Source: Chlamydiota bacterium (GTDB taxonomy: Bacteria; Chlamydiota; Chlamydiia; Chlamydiales; JAAKFR01). From it: a stretch of 59,867 bases of DNA. The stretch spans positions 1 through 59,867 of the forward strand of contig JAJFLY010000031.1 of assembly GCA_021772455.1 (NCBI GenBank). Direction: 5' to 3'. A program made the position numbers and the translations under genes. Below, piece after piece: positions 52,686-59,867 of this stretch. The notes beneath the pieces were generated by a model. That model saw only the letters and a program-made list of their open reading frames with translations, ran no database searches and was not told where the DNA came from. Position 1 is the stretch's first letter, and each line of letters opens with the position of its first letter.

Positions 52686-53708
52686 TTATGCTCTGTACTC
52701 TGGAGGAGGATCTTGCCTTACTGAGTACCTAGGAGGAGATTCACCTGGTATATACGGAGGAAGTGGCTGACTTTCAGTGATTTCTCTTCTCTCGAACCTC
52801 TGCCCTCTTTTGGTATATAGGATATTTCCAATCGGTAGGTCTGCATTTTCTTCGTCAGTTAAGGCAAGGAGCATAAAGGGGTGAGGAGCTTCGAGCTTTA
52901 TGATCTCATTGAAAAGTCCGTTGAGGATTCTAACTTCCCTTTCTTGCTGAGCCTGAAGTGTCACGCCACGTACAACGTGAGCTGCAAGAGAGGCTCCGGT
53001 AGCGGCGCCTCCGGCGATAAGGAAGGTCTTAGCTGAAGAGGCGACGGGAATATGGTTTAGGACAGCGTAAAGAGCGATCATGGCTGAAATGGTTAAACAC
53101 CCCACTCCTACAGCTCCAGTTCCGGTAAAGAGTGCTTTGAGCGACTGGCTCACTACTTCTTTATTTTGTTCCGGGGCGATTTTGCTGTAGATGGTCTGGA
53201 CGCGTGGATCATTTGCGTTTTTGTGACGATTTTTGATTTCATCCGCCTTACGCTTTGCATTAACAGCGTCCGAGCCGTGCTTGACTGCAAGATGGCCTGC
53301 GGCTAGAAAGGCTGCAAAAAGAACACCAATTGTAGCCATTAGAAAGAGCGCTTTGACACGCTTTGAACTATTTCCTCCTCCACTACAGCAGCCTGAAGGA
53401 TTACAACAACCACCGGCAGAAGTAACTAAGGGTGAGGGTGGTCGGTGCATCGTCGCAATCCAAAACCAGGGATTGGTCACGGTATCGATAACGGCCGCAG
53501 TGAAAGCATAGGCAGTGCGTTTAGAAGTTCCTGGACTGTTTGCAGCCCAAGTACGTACTTCTTGTGCGGCTTGCCCGTTTTGGCTGATCATTTCAAATAC
53601 AATGGCCGTTGCATGACGCGCTTCATCTTGTAAAGATTGAGCTGTTCCGTCTCTATATAAGTTTAAACCTGATTCGCAGTATCCAGGAATTTGAGTTGGA
53701 ACTACCAT
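52686..53708 (-). CDS. Inc-like membrane protein with C-terminal PPxY motifs (340 aa)
   Basis: Membrane segments lie at about residues 119-143, 193-218 and 222-245. A Cys/Gly-rich patch (GGCCNPSGCCSGGG) precedes the first. The C-terminal 30 residues are Pro-rich with two PPxY motifs, PPRY (325-328) and PPEY (335-338), two residues from the end. PPxY motifs bind WW domains, which are common in eukaryotic proteins such as NEDD4-type ubiquitin ligases and rare in bacteria. If the tail faces the host cytosol it could recruit such a ligase. AGAGG precedes ATG 53708. Family unknown. Confidence 0.65.
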   Translation of the reverse strand: MVVPTQIPGYCESGLNLYRDGTAQSLQDEARHATAIVFEMISQNGQAAQEVRTWAANSPGTSKRTAYAFTAAVIDTVTNPWFWIATMHRPPSPLVTSAGGCCNPSGCCSGGGNSSKRVKALFLMATIGVLFAAFLAAGHLAVKHGSDAVNAKRKADEIKNRHKNANDPRVQTIYSKIAPEQNKEVVSQSLKALFTGTGAVGVGCLTISAMIALYAVLNHIPVASSAKTFLIAGGAATGASLAAHVVRGVTLQAQQEREVRILNGLFNEIIKLEAPHPFMLLALTDEENADLPIGNILYTKRGQRFERREITESQPLPPYIPGESPPRYSVRQDPPPEYRA

Positions 53709-53755
53709 AATCTAACCTCTTTTCTTAATGATTCCTTAAGATTTTATAAGAGAAG

Positions 53756-54454
53756 TTAGGAATTTGCAATCAAAATCGTAGATAGGCCACCCATTAAAGA
53801 AATTTTCTTTATAGGTGTTAAGTTAGAATCTATTAGTTTTTTTTCTAATTCTTTTGGGGAGGCGAACTCTTCTACGCTTTGAGAGAGGTAGCGGTAGGCA
53901 TCGAGGTTTTTGGCGGCAAATTTGCCAAGTAGGGGGAGGCAAAATTTTAGGTAGATCTTATGTGAAAGGCGAAAGAGGGAGTTGGTGGGGCGTGTGAGCT
54001 CCAAGATAGCAAATCTGCCACCCGGTTTAAGGACGCGCCTCACTTCTTGGAAGCATTTGGAGGGGTCTTTGACGTTACGGATTCCATAAGAGATGGTCAC
54101 AGCGTCGACAGAATTGTCTTCTAGGGGCAAAACTTGGGCGTCGGCTTCGATGAGGCTATAGCGTCCTTCAAATGGGGCGCCTTTGGTTTTGGCGACGGCT
54201 AGCATTTCGGGGCAAAAATCGAGCATGATTGCTTTAGAATGGGGATGTTTTTCGAGAAAGCCAAATCCAATCTCACCGGTTCCAGCGCATAAATCGAGGA
54301 GGGTTTTTGCTTCTCCAACTGATTTAATGAGTTTTCGGTTCCATTTTTTGTGGAGTCCGAGCGAAAAAGTGGTGTTGGCGCGGTCGTAATTGGGGGCGAT
54401 GGTGGCAAACATCTCTTGGATCGATTCAGGTGCAGATTTTTGATACATCGGCAT
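53756..54454 (-). CDS. menG: demethylmenaquinone methyltransferase (MenG/UbiE)
   Basis: This enzyme does the last step of menaquinone synthesis, methylating demethylmenaquinone with SAM. The UbiE family motifs are present: IAPNYDRANTTFSLGLHKKW, LLDLCAGTGEIGFGFLEKH and the late ISYGIRNVKDPSKCFQEVRRVLKPGG. At 232 residues the length is normal. Its start overlaps the mqnA end by 29 bp, so it belongs to the futalosine-pathway operon and menaquinone is the likely product rather than ubiquinone. Confidence 0.93.
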   Translation of the reverse strand: MPMYQKSAPESIQEMFATIAPNYDRANTTFSLGLHKKWNRKLIKSVGEAKTLLDLCAGTGEIGFGFLEKHPHSKAIMLDFCPEMLAVAKTKGAPFEGRYSLIEADAQVLPLEDNSVDAVTISYGIRNVKDPSKCFQEVRRVLKPGGRFAILELTRPTNSLFRLSHKIYLKFCLPLLGKFAAKNLDAYRYLSQSVEEFASPKELEKKLIDSNLTPIKKISLMGGLSTILIANS

Positions 54455-55124
54455 ATAACCTTTGAAAGTGTTTGAGCCCTTCTAATTCTCTATCCCCTAG
54501 GTGATAGGTGCACAGGTCGTAGTAGCGGCTCAGGAGTGTTTTTGGCAAGTTTGTTTGGGCGTGAGCAGCCTCGAGGAGGCGCTCTTCATTATGTGCGCTC
54601 CATTCTAGCGCTTCTGCAAAGGGGTCGTCGTGGACCGGTTCTTTTGATGAGGCAACGGCGAAGACAAAGGGGTGATCGGTCGCTTCAAACCATGCTTTTG
54701 CGAGATCGATCGTTTGATAACCCGGCACAGTCTGTTTTTCTAGCGCTTCATCGCCGATTAATAGGAAGGCGTCATACTCTTCACCTTTAATATAGGGGGC
54801 AAATTCGGGATTTTTGTTCCAAAAATGGGCGCATAAGACCTTGAGCAGGGCAACCGAGGCGGAGCTGTGGGAGGTGATGGCGATCTTGCTTAGGTCACCA
54901 CGGGTGTAGAGGTTGACGCTTAGAATTTCTTTTTCGGCAGCAATGCAGTAGGGCATTAGGCGTTCATAGTGTGTGGAGCTTGAGAGAACGATATCGAAAT
55001 TCTGAGATTTAAGAGCTGTTGGGACGCTAAATGTGAAGGTGTGCTCGGTTTTAAGCTCTCCAAGTTTGTAGGGAAGGTGGAAGGGTAGAGCGTTGATGTA
55101 TTCCACCATCCCGATGCGCGCCAT
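54426..55124 (-). CDS. mqnA: menaquinone biosynthesis protein MqnA
   Basis: MqnA dehydrates chorismate to 3-enolpyruvyl-benzoate, the first committed step of the futalosine route. The family start RIGMVEYINALPFHLPY, then IGDEALEK, and the DLAKAWFEATDHPFVFAV block are present. The 232 residues are slightly short but normal for the group. It is joined to mqnE by TAATG and overlaps menG. Confidence 0.9.
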   Translation of the reverse strand: MARIGMVEYINALPFHLPYKLGELKTEHTFTFSVPTALKSQNFDIVLSSSTHYERLMPYCIAAEKEILSVNLYTRGDLSKIAITSHSSASVALLKVLCAHFWNKNPEFAPYIKGEEYDAFLLIGDEALEKQTVPGYQTIDLAKAWFEATDHPFVFAVASSKEPVHDDPFAEALEWSAHNEERLLEAAHAQTNLPKTLLSRYYDLCTYHLGDRELEGLKHFQRLYADVSKICT

Positions 55125-56197
55125 TACATCTCGCCTGTGTGCGTGAGTCTAGGCTCGCGTCCTGCTTTTTGGATGAGGGCGGTCATCGTTTCTTTATCCA
55201 TGAGGATCTGGGCGCCGCCGGCCATGGTAATGATTTTTTCTTCGGTGTTCGTCGATGAGAGGTCATTTCCACCCCAGCGGAGCATTTCGACAGCTTCGGG
55301 TATGCCGATATAGTTCCATAGCACTTTAAGATGGGGGACGTTATCGAGCATGAGGCGGGAGACGGCGTAGACGAGGTGGATGTTTTTCTGTTTGAGCTGC
55401 TTTTTGCGCTTTCCAAGCGCATTGTTTTCTTCGCCAAATTTGAGGGGGATAAAGGCGCGGAAACCGCCGGTCTTGTCTTGCAAATTGCGCACTTGCATCA
55501 AGTGTGAGATGATGTGCTCGTTTGTTTCAATGTGGCCAAAAAGCATGGTGATATTGGAGCGTAAGCCCAAATGGTGGGCGAGTTCGTGAATCGCCATGTA
55601 TTCATCGGAGGTGATTTTGCCCGGTGCGACTTTTTTGCGGATCTCTTCGACCAAAATTTCAGCGCCCCCACCAGGAAGGGAGCCTAGCCCCCAGCGGACC
55701 ATGCGGCGGAAGACCTCTTCGATGGGGATGTCGTGCATTTTGGCGAGGAAATCGTACTCGACGGGAGTAAGGGCTTTAATATGCAAATTGGGGTCGAGGG
55801 CTTTAATGCGCGTAAATGTTTCTTCGTAGTAGTCGAGATTGCAATCGCGCCAAAGTCCACCCACGACGTGAATTTCCGTAAGGCCTTTGTCGAGGTTATC
55901 ACGGACTTTTTGTTCGATTTGTTCAGGAGTAAGAAACCATGCTTTGTCCCATCCTGGTTTTGCGTAGAAGGAGCACATGGGGCAGTTGAGTTCGCAAAGA
56001 TTGGTGGGGTGGATGTAGAGTGTGGAGGCAAAGTGGACAATATCGCCCACTTTTTGTGCGCGCACCCGATCGGCAAGGGCACGGATCTGTTCGATTTCGT
56101 CAGGTTCCGTGGTTTCGAGAAGTGCTAGTCCCTCTTCATGGGTTAGACGCTCACCCGCTTCTACTTTTTCAGTTGCGTACTCACTTGTCACACTCAT
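55124..56197 (-). CDS. mqnE: aminofutalosine synthase MqnE
   Basis: MqnE is a radical-SAM enzyme joining 3-enolpyruvyl-benzoate with SAM to give aminofutalosine. The cluster motif C-x3-C-x2-C (TNLCELNCPMCSFYAK) is present, with GLTEIHVVGGL, GLGSLPGGGAEI, GLRSNITMLFGHIET and SRLMLDNVPHLK. These fit MqnE better than MqnC. ATG 56197 (MSVTSEYATEK) with GGAG upstream is preferred; the frame is open to 56263 but lies inside the neighbouring gene. MqnB, MqnC and MqnD are not in this window. Confidence 0.92.
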   Translation of the reverse strand: MSVTSEYATEKVEAGERLTHEEGLALLETTEPDEIEQIRALADRVRAQKVGDIVHFASTLYIHPTNLCELNCPMCSFYAKPGWDKAWFLTPEQIEQKVRDNLDKGLTEIHVVGGLWRDCNLDYYEETFTRIKALDPNLHIKALTPVEYDFLAKMHDIPIEEVFRRMVRWGLGSLPGGGAEILVEEIRKKVAPGKITSDEYMAIHELAHHLGLRSNITMLFGHIETNEHIISHLMQVRNLQDKTGGFRAFIPLKFGEENNALGKRKKQLKQKNIHLVYAVSRLMLDNVPHLKVLWNYIGIPEAVEMLRWGGNDLSSTNTEEKIITMAGGAQILMDKETMTALIQKAGREPRLTHTGEM

Positions 56198-56375
56198 CTT
56201 TTTTATCTCCACAAAGCGGGCAGTTCGTATCGTCTTTCTTTTTCTTATCGGGGGAGAGCCCACATCCCCGTTTCAGTCGCGATTTTCCTGTAATCAATAA
56301 CCCAATTGCCAGCCCTGCAATCACGAGCCCCATTAAGATAATGGCGGCGATGATCGTGAGGAGGAGGTTATCCAA
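56181..56375 (-). CDS. nqrM: NqrM-like (DUF539) small membrane protein
   Basis: The 64-residue protein has one membrane helix (residues 3-30) followed by a basic stretch and four cysteines (RGCGLS, then NCPLCGDKKDEC). This matches the plan of NqrM, which is needed to assemble the iron site of Na+-translocating NADH:quinone reductase. TTG 56375 has AAAGGA eight bases upstream. It overlaps both neighbours. Being in a menaquinone operon fits, since Na+-NQR reduces that quinone in chlamydiae. The name rests on the cysteine pattern. Confidence 0.6.
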   Translation of the reverse strand: MDNLLLTIIAAIILMGLVIAGLAIGLLITGKSRLKRGCGLSPDKKKKDDTNCPLCGDKKDECDK

Positions 56376-58254
56376 TCTTTTTTCCTTTTACTGGTGGAGT
56401 GGAAGAGACATCAACCCAAATCGGCGAGCTCCACGCCATCTGCCCATCCTCTTGTGTCACTCTCAAATAGTAGAAGACAAAAGGATCACTTCCATTCCCA
56501 TTTAGTGTTACCTTATCAAGAGGCTCCATATCATCATAGTAATAATCGTAGTGATACTCTGTAGGGTTGAAAGAGTGTAGCACTTCTCCGTTTCGGATAA
56601 TCTCGATCAGCTTGAGTTTTTCTGTCCCTGCCACGTAGCCTGAGAGGTGGCGGTTGATGCCTAAACCTGGCTTAATCGAAGTAGAGAGCTCTGAGCCCAT
56701 CGGGTGGCCTGCAATATAGAAGCCGACGATGATCCGTGCACCTGTTGTGGCGTAGCAACTCCGTTTAGCGAGCGCCTCTAGCATCGATTCGCGCGTCTGC
56801 TTTTCGCAGATAATTGCGGTATGACCAGGAGAGTATTGCGCTTGAGAGCTATCGTAAAATTCGCCATAAATGCCGCGATCATCTAGACCACCGGCGACAA
56901 ATCCGAAGCGTAAATTTTTCTTCAACGCTTCCACAATAGAGCCCTCAGGAGCTTCTTCAAGCCCCCCGGTGATCGGATGAGAAGACTTTGCCATCTCCGA
57001 GCTTCCCCACGCATTATAGATTTCAACAACGCGCTCAAATTCAGGATTGAAATCTTTGAAATCGAAGTGGTTTCCTTTACCCATCGTGAAAGAAGGGATC
57101 GAGATAATATCTTTTGGAGTCAATGTCTTATACAATTTTCCAAGCGAGGAGCTTTTGGTCTCTTTTTGCCTTAAGATTGGCTTGGCATCTTTGTAATACA
57201 GGATTTGTCGTACACCCTCTTTTCCAGGCTCACCCACATATTGAAAACCTGGGATGGTGGTAAAGCGATCTTCCTCGTTAAAATCTGCAATGTTCTGTGA
57301 GAGGTTCTTCCATAGCTCGTTCGACGTCTCTTCAACGCTGTCAAAACACGATGTTGAAAAGAAATTCAACGCTTTTTCATCGCGAAAATGTCTAAGGCAG
57401 TTTTCAATGTTTTCAGTGGAGTCAACCCTGTCCGATTCGCCGTGAAGAAGCCCCCAATAGAGGTTGCGGCCATTATCTTGGAAACACTTGAGTGGCGCAG
57501 ACGTATAAACCTCGTTTGTGTGGAGGTTTTTCAACTGAATCCGGTAGATACCCGCCTCATTAAAATAGAGATTTGGTAGGTTTACAAAGCCCGTCTCAGG
57601 AACAAACAACTTCCAGTTTAGGTTTTCGCGCAAATGCTCGTATGAGAGTTCGATGAGAGTCTCTTCAGGAGCACAACTTGTCAAATTGCCATATTCGTCT
57701 TCAAAACGGACCGTGATATCAAACCGCTTGTTTTTCGCCACAAAAGAGGGCGTAAGGATGCGGATTTTTTCCAGCTTGTTTCCGCGGATATCGACAGTGA
57801 AAATTTCTGGATCTTCGTAGTTTCCTTTCCCTTTCGGATCGATGTAAAGGTTAAAGGCGCGCCTACGCTGGATGGTAAGCTGGCACTCGTTGCCAAATTC
57901 GCGGGGATCTCCATCATGAGTTGGAGGGACTCCCATGACAATCGTAAAAGTTCCCCCGATTTTTACGGTTTCAGGAAGGGTGCATTCAAACTGCGGAACG
58001 AATGAGTCAGGAGTTTCAACCTCAGTGAACTCAATGATTTCCTCATTTTCAGTCTCGAGATAAATCACATTCGCTTCTTGCTCGAGGTCGACCGAGGGAA
58101 CCTCCCAATCGATATCTCTCCCATCGCTTAAGATGTCGAATTTCAGCCGCGTCCCTGCAGGGAGAGAGGTCGCTGTGGTGTATTGGAATGTCCACGTAAG
58201 TGTTTGACCTGCGCGGGCTACTTGGGGCTCGCTATAGCAAATTGATCGACGCAT
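56368..58254 (-). CDS. DUF3604 family protein (628 aa)
   Basis: The long protein starts MRRSICYSEPQVARAGQ, a start I recall from chlamydial DUF3604 members such as CT425. The N-terminal third is beta-rich. The remainder resembles the PHP-like metal-dependent fold of DUF3604: GLLHGESDRVDSTENIENCL, TTIPGFQYVG, SGARIIVGF-like ATTGARIIVGFYIAGHPMG, and FVAGGLDDRG. His, Asp and Glu residues suited to metal binding are present. The enzyme activity is unknown. No ribosome site precedes ATG 58254. Its order before nqrM, mqnE, mqnA and menG suggests one transcript. Confidence 0.8.
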   Translation of the reverse strand: MRRSICYSEPQVARAGQTLTWTFQYTTATSLPAGTRLKFDILSDGRDIDWEVPSVDLEQEANVIYLETENEEIIEFTEVETPDSFVPQFECTLPETVKIGGTFTIVMGVPPTHDGDPREFGNECQLTIQRRRAFNLYIDPKGKGNYEDPEIFTVDIRGNKLEKIRILTPSFVAKNKRFDITVRFEDEYGNLTSCAPEETLIELSYEHLRENLNWKLFVPETGFVNLPNLYFNEAGIYRIQLKNLHTNEVYTSAPLKCFQDNGRNLYWGLLHGESDRVDSTENIENCLRHFRDEKALNFFSTSCFDSVEETSNELWKNLSQNIADFNEEDRFTTIPGFQYVGEPGKEGVRQILYYKDAKPILRQKETKSSSLGKLYKTLTPKDIISIPSFTMGKGNHFDFKDFNPEFERVVEIYNAWGSSEMAKSSHPITGGLEEAPEGSIVEALKKNLRFGFVAGGLDDRGIYGEFYDSSQAQYSPGHTAIICEKQTRESMLEALAKRSCYATTGARIIVGFYIAGHPMGSELSTSIKPGLGINRHLSGYVAGTEKLKLIEIIRNGEVLHSFNPTEYHYDYYYDDMEPLDKVTLNGNGSDPFVFYYLRVTQEDGQMAWSSPIWVDVSSTPPVKGKKIG

Positions 58255-58461
58255 ATGATGAGCACATAGTTAAATTTATAGGAATCGGGATCATACCCAT
58301 GGAGAGGATTTATCTCAATACAAAGAGCTGTGGGAGGGGCTACATTTGGCATTGCATAACGACTACGGCGTCGATTTGCAATCAACAGTTTCTATTTGAG
58401 GGGGCTGTTGCAGACTTATATCTAAAGTTTGGATAGACTTACCTCCCAAAAGGATATGTAT
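58255..58461. other. 207-bp gap with a short coding-like remnant
   Basis: Between the divergent DUF3604 gene and the Inc-like gene, plus-strand bases 58274-58399 read without a stop as about 41 codons with protein-like character (EDLSQYKELWEGLHLAL in the middle) but no start codon. It may be the tail of a lost gene. No promoter can be picked with confidence. Confidence 0.35.
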
Positions 58462-59148
58462 ATGGCAGTACAGTGCTTAAAAGGTGTTAGGTATTGCGTT
58501 ATTCAGCCATTCAAGGAATCAGCCTCTTGTAAAGTTCATGTTGTGGCGATTCTATTAATTGGCTTGATAGCGGCAGGCTGTGTAGCGTGGGGCGGTGATT
58601 ATCTGATTCCTGGGTATCTCTGTGGGGGTATTTCTGCAGCGCTTGCCCTCTTGCTAGTTACATGTGTTAAGAAGAGGCCGGTGATTTTGCCCGAGCCGAT
58701 TAACTGGCTGCCAGAAGAACAACTTGCCATGATACAGAGAGAGGGAGCTCTAAACAATGAGTTGCTCAGGTTCATGATGCGTAATCGCAATGAGATGCAA
58801 TATCATGGGAAATTTAACGCTTTTGTAGGTGAATTTTTAAAAACAGCTTCGATCACCTCGTTATCTGATTTGCATAATAAGGATTATTTCACTCATCTAA
58901 TCGTTCGTACTATCATGCGACTAGGGGGGCTGGAGATCCCCCACTTACATAAGTTGATGGTTTTGGAGTGTTCTTATTGGTTAAAAATGCAGAAAGATCC
59001 AAAAGGGCTCGATTCGTTGGTCTCCAAGCTGACAGAAGAGCGGTTTCAAGAGCTTGAGCGCGTAGTTCAAGGAGCGAATTATATAGATCGTGTTCAGGTT
59101 AAAGCAAATGACTTGATAAAAGAAATTTTGAGTAGAACGCAATCTTAA
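58462..59148 (+). CDS. Inc-like membrane protein (228 aa)
   Basis: Two hydrophobic segments (about 25-44 and 48-69) with a short loop sit near the N-terminus, followed by a 155-residue helical hydrophilic domain. AAAAGGA lies seven bases before ATG 58462, so this start is better than ATG 58456 or the TTG-type start further upstream. The C-terminal part (HLHKLMVLECSYWLKM) has no known domain. It is AT-rich and next to a broken gene and an IS, typical of an accessory site. Confidence 0.65.
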   Translation: MAVQCLKGVRYCVIQPFKESASCKVHVVAILLIGLIAAGCVAWGGDYLIPGYLCGGISAALALLLVTCVKKRPVILPEPINWLPEEQLAMIQREGALNNELLRFMMRNRNEMQYHGKFNAFVGEFLKTASITSLSDLHNKDYFTHLIVRTIMRLGGLEIPHLHKLMVLECSYWLKMQKDPKGLDSLVSKLTEERFQELERVVQGANYIDRVQVKANDLIKEILSRTQS

Positions 59149-59201
59149 CTTAAAATTATTAAACGTGGAACAATTTTCCGAGAATTAAAGAAGGCATATA
59201 A

Positions 59202-59468
59202 ATGGCATGTATACAGCTTGATCAAATGAATCAAAATTGCCCGCAAAACTTGTCGGTGTAAGTTGGTGCGATTCTCTCTGCCATTTCGAAGCATCCAGAT
59301 TTTAACTTGCATTCTACCACTAAGCGACTATACGTCTTGGAAAAATGTTTGGTAAAAGATTTGGCTGATGCGGTGAATAGGATGGATGAACGTGCCTATA
59401 CTGAACTTGCAAGAGCAGCTGTATTGTTTGGTGACTTCCCGCTGGCTAAAACCCTGATTGCTACCTAA
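59202..59468 (+). pseudogene. broken gene with in-frame stop, cut by the IS
   Basis: ATG 59202 has a ribosome site (AAGAAGG) and codes 19 residues (MACIQLDQMN...) before TAA at 59259. The same frame then continues open for 68 codons (including KRLYVLEKCLVKDLADAV and ERAYTELARAAVLFGDF) and ends at a TAA inside the IS terminus (59466). So one point mutation and an IS insertion have both damaged a gene. Its helical style is like the Inc-type C-terminal domains nearby. Confidence 0.65.
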
Positions 59469-59867
59469 ACTTGTTGTTATAGTGCTCTACCAAATCAAAA
59501 TGGAGGATAGTATGGAGCTTTATGCAACTGTAGTTTACGTGGTTAGTTCTGAACTGCTGAAAATCCTTGGCGTACAAGACGACACTCAAGCGAAAATGCG
59601 GAAGAGATGACTTTTGCTGTTGTGACTGCAAAATTTTTTCACAGTAACTATGTGAAAACGAGATATTTTTGTAAGCGCCTCGGATTGTTTCCAGCGATCT
59701 TAAGCAACAGTCGACTCAACCGTCGTCTTCCAAAAAACGGTATTTCTGCGGAATTAAGGTGCACATGCTTGTGACCGGAGATGGCAAACCGGTCGAAGTA
59801 CATTTTAAATCTGGTGCCATGAGTGATGTCAAAGTTTTGTGGTCCATGGAGTTAGATATACCCAAAG
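59451..59867 (+). mobile_element. IS element, damaged, runs off the window (copy 3)
   Basis: The terminus ACCCTGATTGCTACC begins at 59451, followed by the spacer and GGAGG site identical to copy 2. The element interrupts the preceding gene. No target-site repeat can be assessed since the other end is outside the window. Confidence 0.85.
59512..59867 (+). pseudogene. frameshifted and internally deleted transposase
   Basis: ATG 59512 gives the same N-terminus as copy 1 (MELYATVVYVVSSELLKIL). After QAKM a 7-bp deletion shifts the frame and brings a stop. Beyond it the reading continues in another frame (TFAVVTAKFFHSNY, then RLGLFPAILSNSRLNRRL) and jumps to a C-terminal part (RYFCGIKVHMLVTGDGKPVEV, then SGAMSDVKVLWSMELDIPK), as if about 100 codons were deleted. 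The last part resembles IS982/IS4-like DDE transposases. It cannot make active protein. Confidence 0.75.

Noticed and set aside
1-59867. tRNA, rRNA, CRISPR arrays, riboswitches and phage genes.
   Set aside because: I scanned the gaps by eye and found no cloverleaf, regularly spaced repeats, integrase, capsid or known aptamer pattern. A tRNAscan-SE or Infernal run would settle this.

Overview
The window is bacterial and looks like a member of the phylum Chlamydiae outside the Chlamydiaceae (an 'environmental' chlamydia); I cannot name the genus. The reasons are: a truncated gene of the Legionella-type major outer membrane porin family that is expanded in such chlamydiae; many AT-rich genes for proteins with two closely spaced membrane segments, as in chlamydial inclusion-membrane (Inc) proteins; futalosine-pathway menaquinone genes; and conserved blocks that, from memory, match C. 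trachomatis order (tpiA-xseA-xseB-dxs = CT328-331; DUF255-SurA-like-ksgA = CT356-354; DUF3604-mqnE-mqnA-menG = CT425-428).

Layout. 1-1560: insertion-sequence debris (minus-strand IS start at 1-347, plus-strand IS stub at 1472-1560) around a broken porin gene. 1736-4948: mtaB, a conserved unknown and two membrane proteins. 4949-8174 (minus): gatC-gatA-gatB. 8206-10665: photolyase, a YfcH-like epimerase and a DUF378 protein. 10682-14318 (minus): rnhC, a small anchored protein, a beta-barrel protein and three Inc-like genes. 14355-18451: a complete TolC/EmrA/EmrB efflux system. 18442-23740: an accessory island holding four sugar-modifying-type enzymes, all with Sec signal peptides, plus three small unknown genes. 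23877-27221: rodZ-like, DUF368, DUF255. 27223-29736: a large coiled-coil Inc-like protein. 29900-33753: SurA-like chaperone, ksgA, zwf, guanine deaminase. 33750-38104 (minus): xseA-xseB-dxs-nadK. 38151-39732: tpiA-secG-def. 39856-46099: an Rsm22-like methyltransferase and a GAF/HD-GYP gene pulled apart by a two-gene insertion bracketed by a perfect 96-bp direct repeat, then a CcoI-type copper ATPase. 46106-51464 (minus): Inc-like gene, maf, a HEAT-repeat protein, lptD. 51495-53708: corA and an Inc-like protein ending in two PPxY motifs. 53756-58254 (minus): DUF3604, an NqrM-like gene, mqnE, mqnA, menG, which fits menaquinone feeding Na+-NQR. 58462-59867: an Inc-like gene, a broken gene and a third IS copy.

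The core genes are packed tightly: four-base start/stop overlaps, TAATG junctions and convergent genes whose ends overlap. The accessory genes are AT-richer and sit between the conserved blocks. No tRNA, rRNA or CRISPR array was seen. The best candidates for something undescribed are the island of exported glycosyltransferases with an exported FkbM methyltransferase (18442-23740), the duplication-bracketed insertion (40665-42479) and the PPxY-bearing Inc-like protein (52686-53708).
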